DNA of 11,152 nucleotides from Pseudomonadota bacterium (GCA_023387775.1 JAEWHN010000045.1:1-11152), one strand, 5' to 3'; shown: positions 1-6,371, counted from the stretch's first letter. Numbers and translations: made by a program. Notes: a model not told the origin generated them from the letters alone.

Positions 1-173
1 CCCGCGGCGCCGGGCCGCCCGCCCCCCCGCCCCCGCCCTTCTCTTTCGCCAAAGTGCGATGCCGGATCTCGGTTCCTCGAAGTTCCGGTGGGATTTGTGT
101 TCGAAAAGCAGCAGGTGTCTGGATAGACCACCCACCGGATAAAAGCTCGCCTGCGAGTCTGCTCCGCGGGACC
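1..173. other. Upstream non-coding stretch with C-rich start
   Basis: No gene is supported here. The first 38 bases are almost entirely C and G, with C-runs at 18-20, 22-28, 30-34 and 36-38, which would be a G-quadruplex motif on the - strand. All three + frames stay open at the edge, so the tail of an upstream gene cannot be excluded, but no recognisable protein ending is visible. A reading frame with a GTG at 54 runs into gene 1, but it lacks a signal peptide at that start and is better explained by the internal ATG at 240. Confidence 0.4.
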
Positions 174-233
174 CCCTGCCCTATCTCTCCCTCCGACGCT
201 TGGTCCGCCCCGACGGACTTGCGCGAAGGAGAG
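174..233 (+). promoter_or_regulatory. 5' leader of first BA14K-like gene (box + hairpin + SD)
   Basis: CCCTGCCCTAT at 174-184 is repeated base for base in front of the second gene at almost the same distance from the start codon (66 versus 67 nt). It is followed by a hairpin: GTCCG (203-207) pairs with CGGAC (214-218) around a 6-nt loop, with a short outer CGC/GCG helix (197-199 with 221-223). The Shine-Dalgarno AAGGAG (226-231) begins 2 nt after the hairpin. The CCTATCT part resembles the -10 reported for alphaproteobacterial heat-shock promoters (CYTATNT), but no good CTTG -35 is present at the right spacing here, so the promoter assignment is weak. Confidence 0.4.
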
Positions 234-239
234 ATTGTC

Positions 240-710
240 ATGAATCACTTTCTGAGGACCACCTTCTTTCCGAGCACCACCCTCGCCGCCGTAGCTCTGG
301 CTACGAGTTTCCTGGCCGGCGTGCCGGCCGCACACGCCAACGTGCTGTTCTGGGACACGGACACCCCACTCTATGCACTGGCGAGCGGCATTTTCGGCGT
401 CGCCGACCCTGTCTACACATTCGGCCCGCAGTACTACGATGCGCCGGTTATCGAGCCCGATTATTCCTACGTAGGCCCCGATGTTGGAGAGCCTCGCTTC
501 ACATATACCAGGCCGAACCTGGTGCCGAACTACAGCTACCAGAACTACATCAGCGCCCCCGTTTATGCCCCCACCAGAGCAGTGGCCGTATCGCTGCAGC
601 CCTGGACACCGGCTTGGTATCGCTATTGTGAAGGGCGGTATCGGTCGTTCAACGCCACCACGGGCACCTTCACCGGCTACGATGGCCGCCAGCACTTCTG
701 CGGCCGCTGA
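240..710 (+). CDS. BA14K-like small secreted protein, first tandem copy
   Basis: A 156-residue exported protein. ATG 240 is chosen because AAGGAG (226-231) precedes it and a signal peptide starts there: Arg6, hydrophobic core about 13-28, likely cleavage after AHA (31-33). The mature part is rich in Tyr and Pro (motifs such as PQYYDAP, NYSYQNY, APVYAP). It ends in a 28-residue tail, about 129-156, with the pattern YC-x3-RYRSF-x4-GTF-x-G-x-DGR-x-HFC and cysteines 130 and 154. This tail matches the BA14K-type C-terminus found in Brucella and relatives, where BA14K was described as an immunoreactive lectin-like protein. About 21 of 28 tail residues are identical to the third gene here. It probably acts in the periplasm or at the outer envelope; two conserved cysteines suggest a disulfide (inference). 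The role is unknown. It stands alone transcriptionally, with a hairpin at 749-774. Confidence 0.85.
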   Translation: MNHFLRTTFFPSTTLAAVALATSFLAGVPAAHANVLFWDTDTPLYALASGIFGVADPVYTFGPQYYDAPVIEPDYSYVGPDVGEPRFTYTRPNLVPNYSYQNYISAPVYAPTRAVAVSLQPWTPAWYRYCEGRYRSFNATTGTFTGYDGRQHFCGR

Positions 711-748
711 ACGCGCCGAATTCAACTGATTGGACCTGAATGCGCTCG

Positions 749-774
749 AATGGGCGGCCGATGCGCCGCCCATT
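749..774 (+). terminator. Perfect 10-bp hairpin after first gene, probable terminator
   Basis: AATGGGCGGC (749-758) pairs perfectly with GCCGCCCATT (765-774) around a 6-nt loop, 38 nt after the first gene's stop. Only three T residues follow, so it is not a classic strong intrinsic terminator. A related GGGCGG/CCGCCC hairpin follows the second gene, which supports a conserved function in ending or stabilising transcripts. Confidence 0.55.
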
Positions 775-859
775 TCAGCTTCAGCTCGCTTTTGCACAGC
801 CAAGGGTTGCCGCGATCAAATTTCAGAGCATGCGCGCCTCGCCAGCTTACATCAAAAGG

Positions 860-920
860 CCCTGCCCTATGTTTCCTCAGGCTGGGCTCGTCATTCCCCG
901 GGCGGGCCCGTGGGAAGGAG
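860..920 (+). promoter_or_regulatory. 5' leader of second tandem gene (box + SD-touching hairpin)
   Basis: CCCTGCCCTAT at 860-870 is identical to the first gene's box. The hairpin is TTCCC (894-898) with GGGAA (912-916), then CGGG (899-902) with CCCG (907-910), one bulged T at 911 and a 4-nt loop, giving 9 pairs. The 3' side of the stem overlaps the first two bases of the Shine-Dalgarno AAGGAG (915-920), so folding could limit ribosome access. A CTTA lies 16 nt upstream of CCTAT (846-849), a weak match to the heat-shock-type -35 CTTG. Confidence 0.4.
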
Positions 921-926
921 ATCGCC

Positions 927-1316
927 ATGAACTATGTCCTCAAGACTACTGTGCTAGCTGCAACCGCGTGCGTGGCCTCGCTGGCTTTCCTGCCGGCGGC
1001 AAGTGCCCTGGATGAGCGTTACTATCCCCCTGAAACACTCTACAGGCTTCCAAACGGATCGCTGGCGGTGAACCCCGCATTGGTCGGGCCGACCTATGGA
1101 ATCACGGCACCGAGCTATGGGATAGTAGGTCCGAACTATGTAGGGCCTCGTTATGGAATAACCGCACCGGGCTATCGGATAGGACCAAACTATGTGGGCC
1201 GGAGCTATGGAATAAGCGACTACTACTCCCGGCGTTACATCAGCCCCAGGGCGTACTATACGCCGCGCCGCGTGGTCATCGTGCCCAGGGCGCGGCCATG
1301 GTGGGGTTGGTACTAA
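927..1316 (+). CDS. Small secreted Tyr/Gly/Pro repeat protein, tail-less paralog
   Basis: A 129-residue exported protein. The start at 927 is fixed by GGGAAGGAG (912-920) and by a signal peptide related to that of the third gene (both contain LKTTVLAA at the same position), with likely cleavage after ASA (25-27). Residues 54-91 carry two copies of a roughly 19-residue unit, GP-x-YGITAP-x-Y-x-I-GPNYVG, followed by a partial third (SYGIS). The C-terminus is basic and aromatic (YYTPRR, then VVIV, ending PWWGWY). It stops exactly where genes 1 and 3 continue into the cysteine-containing BA14K tail, and no remnant of that tail is readable after the stop. Leader, signal peptide and 3' hairpin all align with its neighbours, so it is a paralog by descent. 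Function unknown; a cell-surface or periplasmic structural role is a guess. Confidence 0.8.
   Translation: MNYVLKTTVLAATACVASLAFLPAASALDERYYPPETLYRLPNGSLAVNPALVGPTYGITAPSYGIVGPNYVGPRYGITAPGYRIGPNYVGRSYGISDYYSRRYISPRAYYTPRRVVIVPRARPWWGWY
1086..1199 (+). repeat. In-frame tandem repeat coding for GPxYGITAPxYxIGPNYVG units
   Basis: Two imperfect in-frame copies of about 57-60 bases (residues 54-73 and 73-91 of the second gene). Differences are spread over several codon positions, so the duplication is not very recent. The repeat is coding and explains the periodicity seen here; it is not a CRISPR array. Confidence 0.75.
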
Positions 1317-1367
1317 CACCACCATTGTCGGACCTCGAATCATGAGCTTGGCAGCAAAAGCCTGCTT

Positions 1368-1391
1368 TGGGCGGTTCGCTCGGGCCGCCCA
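1368..1391 (+). terminator. Hairpin after second gene, probable terminator
   Basis: TGGGCGG (1368-1374) pairs with CCGCCCA (1385-1391) around a 10-nt loop, 51 nt after the stop. No T-tract follows. The stem sequence is the same as the core of the hairpin after gene 1, consistent with the two cassettes having been duplicated together with their 3' ends. Confidence 0.45.
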
Positions 1392-1478
1392 TTGCATGTC
1401 GTTTCGCGGCAATGGCAGCGCGTTCACAGCCGATCACATTTCAAGGCGCTGCAAATCCGTACAGGTTGCAAGCCAAGG

Positions 1479-1543
1479 CCTCACCCTTATTTCTCATTTC
1501 TGAGCTTGGCTCGTCGCTCGCAAGGCGAGCCTGCGAGAAGGAG
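1479..1543 (+). promoter_or_regulatory. 5' leader of third tandem gene (box + extended hairpin)
   Basis: CCTCACCCTTAT (1479-1490) corresponds to the CCCTGCCCTAT box of the other two genes. The hairpin has GCTCGC (1516-1521) with GCGAGC (1525-1530) around AAG, extended by CTCG (1510-1513) with CGAG (1534-1537). It ends directly against the Shine-Dalgarno AAGGAG (1538-1543). GGCTCG (1508-1513) could instead pair with CGAGCC (1526-1531), so alternative folds exist. GTTG (1465-1468) lies 17 nt before CTTAT, again a weak -35 of heat-shock type. Confidence 0.4.
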
Positions 1544-1549
1544 ACAGTG

Positions 1550-1975
1550 ATGATCCATCCCCTCAAGACAACCGTTCTCGCCGCAGCCGTGGCTGCCAGC
1601 ACAATAGCCTATACACCGGCGGCAGATGCCAACCCGGCGGCGGCCTGGTGGATAGCCGGCGGCATCGCGGCGGGTGCTTTGGTGGTAGCCGCGCTCGCAT
1701 ACCCCTCCTGGCGCGGCTATGGCCCCGCCTATGCAGGCACGGCACCACTTTACGCACCCAACTATGGGGGCACTGCGCCGCTTTACGCGCCTAACTACGT
1801 GGCCCCATCGCCTGACTATGTTGGAACCGCGCCGCTCTATCGCCCCGGTGTCGTGGTCGTTCGTGCGTGGTCGCCAGGATGGTTCCAGTATTGCCAAGCC
1901 CGCTACCGGAGCTTCAATCCACGTACCGGCACCTTTGTCGGCACCGATGGCCGGTTGCATTTCTGCGGCCGTTGA
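1550..1975 (+). CDS. BA14K-like secreted/membrane protein, third tandem copy
   Basis: A 141-residue protein. Start at 1550 is supported by AAGGAG (1538-1543) and by the signal peptide (Lys6, hydrophobic 8-20, likely cleavage after ADA 25-27). A second hydrophobic stretch with Gly/Ala (about 31-50) could be a membrane segment, an arrangement usual in BA14K-type proteins. Residues 63-99 carry three copies of GTAPLY, the first two extended to GTAPLYAPNY. The tail (114-141) has the BA14K pattern with Cys115 and Cys139 and the shared ending HFCGR. The gene converges on the transpeptidase gene downstream. Family membership is clear from the tail; the biological role is not known. In Brucella the name-giving member is immunoreactive and lectin-like, which should not be transferred without test. 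Confidence 0.87.
   Translation: MIHPLKTTVLAAAVAASTIAYTPAADANPAAAWWIAGGIAAGALVVAALAYPSWRGYGPAYAGTAPLYAPNYGGTAPLYAPNYVAPSPDYVGTAPLYRPGVVVVRAWSPGWFQYCQARYRSFNPRTGTFVGTDGRLHFCGR
1736..1846 (+). repeat. In-frame GTAPLYAPNY repeats
   Basis: Three coding copies at residues 63-72, 74-83 and 92-99 of the third gene, the last truncated to GTAPLYRP. The AP-x-Y theme also appears in the second gene's different repeat, so all three mature regions share a Tyr-Pro spacing style but have expanded different units. Confidence 0.7.
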
Positions 1976-1989
1976 CGGCAACGCTGCAT

Positions 1990-2014
1990 GGTCCCTCGAG
2001 CCTGTCGAGGGACC
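1990..2014. terminator. Perfect 10-bp hairpin between convergent genes
   Basis: GGTCCCTCGA (1990-1999) pairs with TCGAGGGACC (2005-2014) around GCCTG. It lies between the third BA14K-like gene (+) and the transpeptidase gene (-), so it may end transcription from both sides. The central GAGCCTGTCGA resembles a dispersed palindromic repeat seen in many proteobacterial genomes, so it may be a mobile repeat rather than a dedicated terminator. There is no T-tract on either side. Confidence 0.5.
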
Positions 2015-2112
2015 TGCTCATCGCAAGTTCCACCCGCCGAACAGACGCCTGGCCAGCCGGCCCCCGTCGCCATTCCAAGCCGAAAGTGCTTCCGGCTTCA
2101 TGAGCTGACAGG

Positions 2113-2676
2113 CTAGAGCACGACCACCGGCGTGCCAATGTCCACGCGCTCGTACAGGTCCTCGACGTGTTCGTTGACCATGCGGATGCAGCCATTCGAC
2201 ACCGCATGGCCGATGGTCCACGGCTCGTTGGTTCCGTGGATGCGATAGTAGGTGTCGTGCCCGCCATTATAGAGATACAGCGCCCGCGCGCCGAGTGGGT
2301 TGCCTGGGCCACCATCGACGCCATCGGCATATCGGGCATATTTGCGAGGATCGCGACGGATCATATCGTCGGTCGGCCGCCAATGCGGCCATTCTTCCTT
2401 GCGGCCGATCACCGCGCGGCCTGACCACTCAAGACCTGCCTTGCCCACGCCCACCCCATAACGGCGGGCAAGGCCGCGGCGCTCGACCAGATAGAGAAAC
2501 CTCCTGTGCGGATCGACCACCACCGTTCCCAGCCCATATTGCCGTGAAAACGGGACTATTTGCGGCGCATATCTGGGATTGAGGACGAAGTGCTTCTTGT
2601 ATCTGGCCGCGAAGGCGGCTTGCGGTGCCAGCATGGCCGTGGCCAGGCCCAGCATGAACGAACGGCGACTGAACAT
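2113..2676 (-). CDS. L,D-transpeptidase (YkuD domain) with Tat-like signal
   Basis: A 187-residue exported enzyme expected to form 3-3 peptidoglycan crosslinks or, as shown in some Hyphomicrobiales, to attach outer-membrane proteins to peptidoglycan. The catalytic motif is plain: HGT (His147) followed by VSNGCIRM with Ser160, Cys163 (nucleophile) and Arg165. The YkuD fold spans roughly 50-187. The N-terminus SRRSFMLGL matches a twin-arginine signal, with likely cleavage after AFA (21-23), pointing to export of a folded protein. ATG 2676 has AAGAGG (2688-2683) 6 nt upstream. It is on the same strand as the lipoprotein gene behind it, 121 bp apart, with a weak GGCGG/CCGCC stem in the gap, so separate or joint transcription is unresolved. 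The size is that of the short alphaproteobacterial ErfK/YbiS/YnhG-type members. Whether it is a crosslinker or a protein-linking enzyme cannot be read from sequence. Confidence 0.92.
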   Translation of the reverse strand: MFSRRSFMLGLATAMLAPQAAFAARYKKHFVLNPRYAPQIVPFSRQYGLGTVVVDPHRRFLYLVERRGLARRYGVGVGKAGLEWSGRAVIGRKEEWPHWRPTDDMIRRDPRKYARYADGVDGGPGNPLGARALYLYNGGHDTYYRIHGTNEPWTIGHAVSNGCIRMVNEHVEDLYERVDIGTPVVVL

Positions 2677-2797
2677 GAACTGCCTCTTCGAACACGGATA
2701 TGCTTGAAAATCGACAGCTATTGTTTCGAAGATAGGTCGCCGTGCGGGTCGGTCCAGTGGCCGAAAGACAAGGCGGAACTGCTTGCCGCACCGCCCC

Positions 2798-3814
2798 TCA
2801 GTTCGCGGAAACGTCCTGATCGGCCAGCAATATCGAATCCGGCCGGCTCACCGGCACTCGGGTGCGCGAGGTCTTCCTTGCAAGTTCCTGCGCGCCGCTC
2901 TTTTGCAGCATCGCGCGGAAGCTCGGGTGCATGCCGCCGTCGGCGTAGGCATGAGTGGAAATCTCGCTGCCCTCGACGGCAGCCGCCTCGATGACGCGAG
3001 CGTCGGCCTCGCGCTTGGCGATCAGTGCCGGATCGGCAGCGATCGTCATGGGCGGGCAGGCGGCAAGCGGATCTTTCGGCTCGCCGCCCTCGAACTGGGC
3101 GTCGAACACATAGCGCCGTCCGCACGCCGAAACCATGGGCTGGCGGCGGCTGACGTCGAAGATGTCGTAGCCTTCCTTCAGGTTCTTCCAGAACGGCATA
3201 TTCGGATCGTTGCGGTGCCGCACCATGTTTTGCGCCGTCATCCGGAACGGGAATGCCTGCACCTGGAACGAGGTCTGCCCGCCGCGCAGCGCCTCGCGCG
3301 CGACCGCATAGATTTCGGCCACGCCGTCGTCGGTCATCGCATAGCAACCTGCAGAGGAGCAGGCGCCGTGCACCATCAGCGCGTCGCCCGTATAGCCGAG
3401 CGCGCTCTCAAGCCTGTTGGGGAAGCCGAGATTGAAGGACAGGTAATACTGCGAAGCCGGGTTCAGCATTTTGGCCGAGACCTGGTAAAAGCCTTCGGGC
3501 GCCTGGCGGTCGCCGCTGTATTTCTTCGGGCCAAGCTTTCCCGACCACCTGCACATCGGATAGGTCTTCAGAAGCGCGTAGCGGCCGCTGCGGTCGCGCT
3601 TCCAGATTTCCAGCTCGCTTTCTTCCTTGAAGATGCGGATCAGGATCGGGTCCGACGGCTTCATCTGCCTAGCCTTCATCTGGCTGACGAGGCGCGCCGG
3701 AATGGGCTGGATGCCGCGGCTGTCGACGTCGAGCACGCTCGACACGCAGCCTGCCAGCGCCGTCGAAAGCGCCAGCACGGCCAAAGGAACAGCAAATCTG
3801 CGCAGCAGTTTCAA
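2798..3814 (-). CDS. YafK/DpaA-like L,D-transpeptidase-fold lipoprotein, TTG start
   Basis: A 338-residue predicted lipoprotein. The N-terminus MKLLRR plus hydrophobic core ends in the lipobox LAGC (20-23), so Cys23 should be lipidated. This signal begins exactly at a TTG codon (3814-3812); no in-frame ATG or GTG gives a better start, and the Shine-Dalgarno is poor. The catalytic motif is MVHGACSSAGCYAM (147-160) with His149, Ser154 and Cys157. The SxGCYAMTD form is that of the YafK family; E. coli YafK (DpaA/LdtF) releases Braun's lipoprotein from peptidoglycan. About 180 residues follow the catalytic Cys, a longer C-terminal part than in the E. coli protein, ending in an Ala/Glu-rich and basic region. 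Together with the neighbouring transpeptidase it may form a linking/unlinking pair for envelope anchoring (inference). The 159-bp gap upstream (3815-3973) contains no gene and no convincing promoter. Confidence 0.88.
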   Translation of the reverse strand: MKLLRRFAVPLAVLALSTALAGCVSSVLDVDSRGIQPIPARLVSQMKARQMKPSDPILIRIFKEESELEIWKRDRSGRYALLKTYPMCRWSGKLGPKKYSGDRQAPEGFYQVSAKMLNPASQYYLSFNLGFPNRLESALGYTGDALMVHGACSSAGCYAMTDDGVAEIYAVAREALRGGQTSFQVQAFPFRMTAQNMVRHRNDPNMPFWKNLKEGYDIFDVSRRQPMVSACGRRYVFDAQFEGGEPKDPLAACPPMTIAADPALIAKREADARVIEAAAVEGSEISTHAYADGGMHPSFRAMLQKSGAQELARKTSRTRVPVSRPDSILLADQDVSAN

Positions 3815-3973
3815 ATCCGGTTCGTCCCCGAAAGCCAGTCGCCCGGTCTCCGCTTGCCCACCATCTGTGGCGGAACTGCGGGCGTCAAATCATGTTTGGC
3901 AACATTGTCCGCAGTCGTGGTTAACGAAACCTTGCCGGCGCAACGGACGGTCCGTCCCAAGCAAGACACTTGC

Positions 3974-6346
3974 TCACCCCTCGGCCTCGCTCTTGCCGTC
4001 CAGCAAGCGAAGCGCATTGCCCACGACCAGCAGCGATGCCCCGACATCCGCCGCGATCGCGCCCCACATGGTGGCGATGCCCACCGCCGTGAGTGCTACG
4101 AACAGCGCCTTGACGCCCAGCGCAAAGACGATGTTCTGCCGGATGACGCCCATGGCGCGCCTGGAATGGCGGATCAGCCACGGCACCTTGGAAAGATCGT
4201 CGGTCATCAGCGCGATATCGGCGGTCTCGATAGCCGTATCCGAGCCGATCGCGCCCATGGCGATGCCGAAATGCGCACGCGCCATGGCCGGGGCATCGTT
4301 GACGCCGTCGCCGATCATAGCGACCATCGCGTGGCGCTTCGTCAGTTCGTCGATGGCCTCGACCTTCTGGTCCGGCAGCAGTTCCGCCTTCACCGTGTCA
4401 ATGCCGACCTGCCGCGCCACGCTCGTCGCCGCCGCGCGGTTGTCGCCCGTCAGCATCACGACCTCCTTCACGCCCTGTGAATGCAGCGCCGAAAGGATGG
4501 CCTTCGCCTCGGGACGGATAGTGTCGGCGAAGGCGATGACGCCACACAGATGCCCTTCCGAACCGACGACCACCACGGTGGCGCCGTTGCTTTCCATCTC
4601 GGCCACCTGTGCCGCGACGGTATCGTCGGCCTGGCCGCGTTCCACGGCATAGCGCCATGAGCCGAGCCAATAGGTCTTGCCGTTGAAGACGCCCTGCACG
4701 CCCTTGCCGGGCAGCAGCTTTATGCCCTCGCCGGCCATGGGTTCGACGCCCTCCTCCGCCATGTGGCGCATGATGGCGTCCGCCAGCGGATGCGAACTGC
4801 GCGCCTCAAGCGCGCCGGCGCGCTGCAGCAGTTCCTTCTCGTCGTGGCCCGAGAGCGGGATGACCCGCGTGACCTGCGGCTCGCCCTTGGTCAGCGTGCC
4901 GGTCTTGTCCATGGCCAGCGCCGTCAGTTTCGCGGGCAGTTCGATGAAAGTGCCTCCCTTGATCAGCACGCCGTTGCGCGCGGCAGAGGCAAGCGCGGCC
5001 ACGATGGAGACCGGCGTGGAAATGACCAGAGCACAAGGGCAGGCGATCACCAGCAGCACCAGCGCATTGTAGAACCAGGCGCCCCATTCGCCGCCCAGCA
5101 GCAGCGGCGGCACCAGAAATACCAGCAGCGCCAGGACCATCACCGCCGGCGTGTAGACGCGCGCGAAGCGCTCCACCCACTGCTCGACAGCCGCACGGCG
5201 GCTGTGCGCGTCGGAGACCATGCGGATGATGCGAGCCAGCGTCGTGTCCGTCGCGGCGCGGGTCGATTCAACCTCCAGCAGCCCCTCGCCGTTGATGGTG
5301 CCGGCAAAGACCTCGTCGCCTGCTTCCTTGGCGACCGGAAGGCTCTCGCCGGTGATCGGCGCCTGGTTCACGGCACTGGCGCCCGAGACGATGCGGCCGT
5401 CGAGCGCGATGCGGTCGCCGCCGCGCACGATGAAGCGGCTGCCGACCGGCACATCGGCCGCCTGCATCTCGCGCTCGCCGCTTGCATCCTTCACCCGAAC
5501 AACGGGCGGGGCCAGATCCAGCAGGGCCGAGACCGCATTGCGCGCGCGGCCCACGCTCCAGCTTTCGAGCATCAGCGAAAGGGCAAACAGGAAGGCAACG
5601 GTGGCCGCCTCGAACCAGTCGCCGATGATCAGCGCGCCGGCCACGGCCACCATCATCAAAAGGTTCATGTCCGGCGACAGGCGCTTGAGCGCATACCAGG
5701 CCTTGATCGCAACGAAGCGCGCGCCGGTGATGACGGACAAAAGCAGCGCCGCCTGTTCGGCCGTAGGCGCGCCCTCCGGGTGGTGGAAGCCCATGATCTC
5801 GAGGAAGGACTGCCCCGGCGAGGTCATGACGTGGATGACAAAGCCGGCAAGCAGGAACAGCCCGCTGAGCGCGGTGAACAGCTTCTGCTCGGCCAGCCGC
5901 GCATCCTTGGCCGGCGGCGCGCCTTCCTGCCACGGTTCGGCCCGCAGGCCAGTGGCGGCGATGGCCGATATGATCGTGCCGCTCTGGATCGATCCGGCGC
6001 TGGCGAGAACGGTCATGCGGCCGTTGAGCACGTCGAAGGCCAGATGGCTGTCGCCGCCAACCACGGGGCCGACGGCCGACTTCAACGTCGCCACTTCCTC
6101 GGCGCAGTCCATGCCGAACACGCGGAAGCTGCGGCCGGTAACCACCGGCGCGGACGCGATCTCGGCATCGACCTCGCCGTGGTCGTGGTCGCAGCAGCCG
6201 CCATGATCATGTCCGTGCGCGTGGCTGTGTTCCTGCGCATGGTCATGCAAATGCCGGTGGCTTTCCGATGGGGTATTGTTGCCTTGATCGCTGCCGCAGC
6301 AGGCTTGCTCCAGCTTTATGAGGTCGGCGTCTTTCCGGGCGGACAT
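3974..6346 (-). CDS. zntA: Zn2+/Cd2+/Pb2+-exporting P1B-type ATPase
   Basis: A 790-residue inner-membrane pump that exports divalent soft metals using ATP. N-terminal layout: CCGSD (16-20), a His-rich stretch (about 30-56, with CC at 51-52), then one HMA-like domain with GMDCAEE (78-84), where the second Cys of the usual CxxC is Glu. Pump motifs in order: TGES (332-335), CPC (436-438), DKTGT (480-484, Asp480 phosphorylated), HP (519-520), TGDN (633-636), GDGVND (679-684). Lys746 and Asp767, 21 residues apart in the last membrane region, match the Lys/Asp pair that marks zinc-type (P1B-2) ATPases such as E. coli ZntA (Lys693/Asp714), rather than copper pumps. ATG 6346 has AGGAG 6 nt upstream. 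It is divergent from a MerR-type regulator and preceded by a MerR-type operator/promoter. The exact metal preference among Zn, Cd and Pb cannot be decided. Confidence 0.95.
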   Translation of the reverse strand: MSARKDADLIKLEQACCGSDQGNNTPSESHRHLHDHAQEHSHAHGHDHGGCCDHDHGEVDAEIASAPVVTGRSFRVFGMDCAEEVATLKSAVGPVVGGDSHLAFDVLNGRMTVLASAGSIQSGTIISAIAATGLRAEPWQEGAPPAKDARLAEQKLFTALSGLFLLAGFVIHVMTSPGQSFLEIMGFHHPEGAPTAEQAALLLSVITGARFVAIKAWYALKRLSPDMNLLMMVAVAGALIIGDWFEAATVAFLFALSLMLESWSVGRARNAVSALLDLAPPVVRVKDASGEREMQAADVPVGSRFIVRGGDRIALDGRIVSGASAVNQAPITGESLPVAKEAGDEVFAGTINGEGLLEVESTRAATDTTLARIIRMVSDAHSRRAAVEQWVERFARVYTPAVMVLALLVFLVPPLLLGGEWGAWFYNALVLLVIACPCALVISTPVSIVAALASAARNGVLIKGGTFIELPAKLTALAMDKTGTLTKGEPQVTRVIPLSGHDEKELLQRAGALEARSSHPLADAIMRHMAEEGVEPMAGEGIKLLPGKGVQGVFNGKTYWLGSWRYAVERGQADDTVAAQVAEMESNGATVVVVGSEGHLCGVIAFADTIRPEAKAILSALHSQGVKEVVMLTGDNRAAATSVARQVGIDTVKAELLPDQKVEAIDELTKRHAMVAMIGDGVNDAPAMARAHFGIAMGAIGSDTAIETADIALMTDDLSKVPWLIRHSRRAMGVIRQNIVFALGVKALFVALTAVGIATMWGAIAADVGASLLVVGNALRLLDGKSEAEG

Positions 6347-6371
6347 GGCTTGCTCCTGTTCGTACAGGAAC

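Noticed and set aside
54..239. N-terminal extension of the first BA14K-like gene from GTG 54
   Set aside because: The ATG at 240 has a strong Shine-Dalgarno and starts a signal peptide; the extension would bury the signal and overlaps the leader shared with the other copies.
1086..1846. Possible CRISPR or VNTR array
   Set aside because: The repeats are in frame, degenerate at DNA level and lie within two separate genes; there are no spacers of constant size.
3883..3888. TTGACG (- strand) as -35 of the YafK-like gene
   Set aside because: No acceptable -10 is found 16-18 bases downstream on that strand.
3943..3960. ACGGAC-G-GTCCGT dyad as a terminator of the ATPase gene
   Set aside because: The centre is one base, leaving no room for a loop without losing half of the stem, and no T-tract follows.
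2783..4480. Long + strand open frame across the YafK-like gene and the ATPase end
   Set aside because: It crosses two convincing - strand genes and the gap between them, has no family features, and is a GC artefact.
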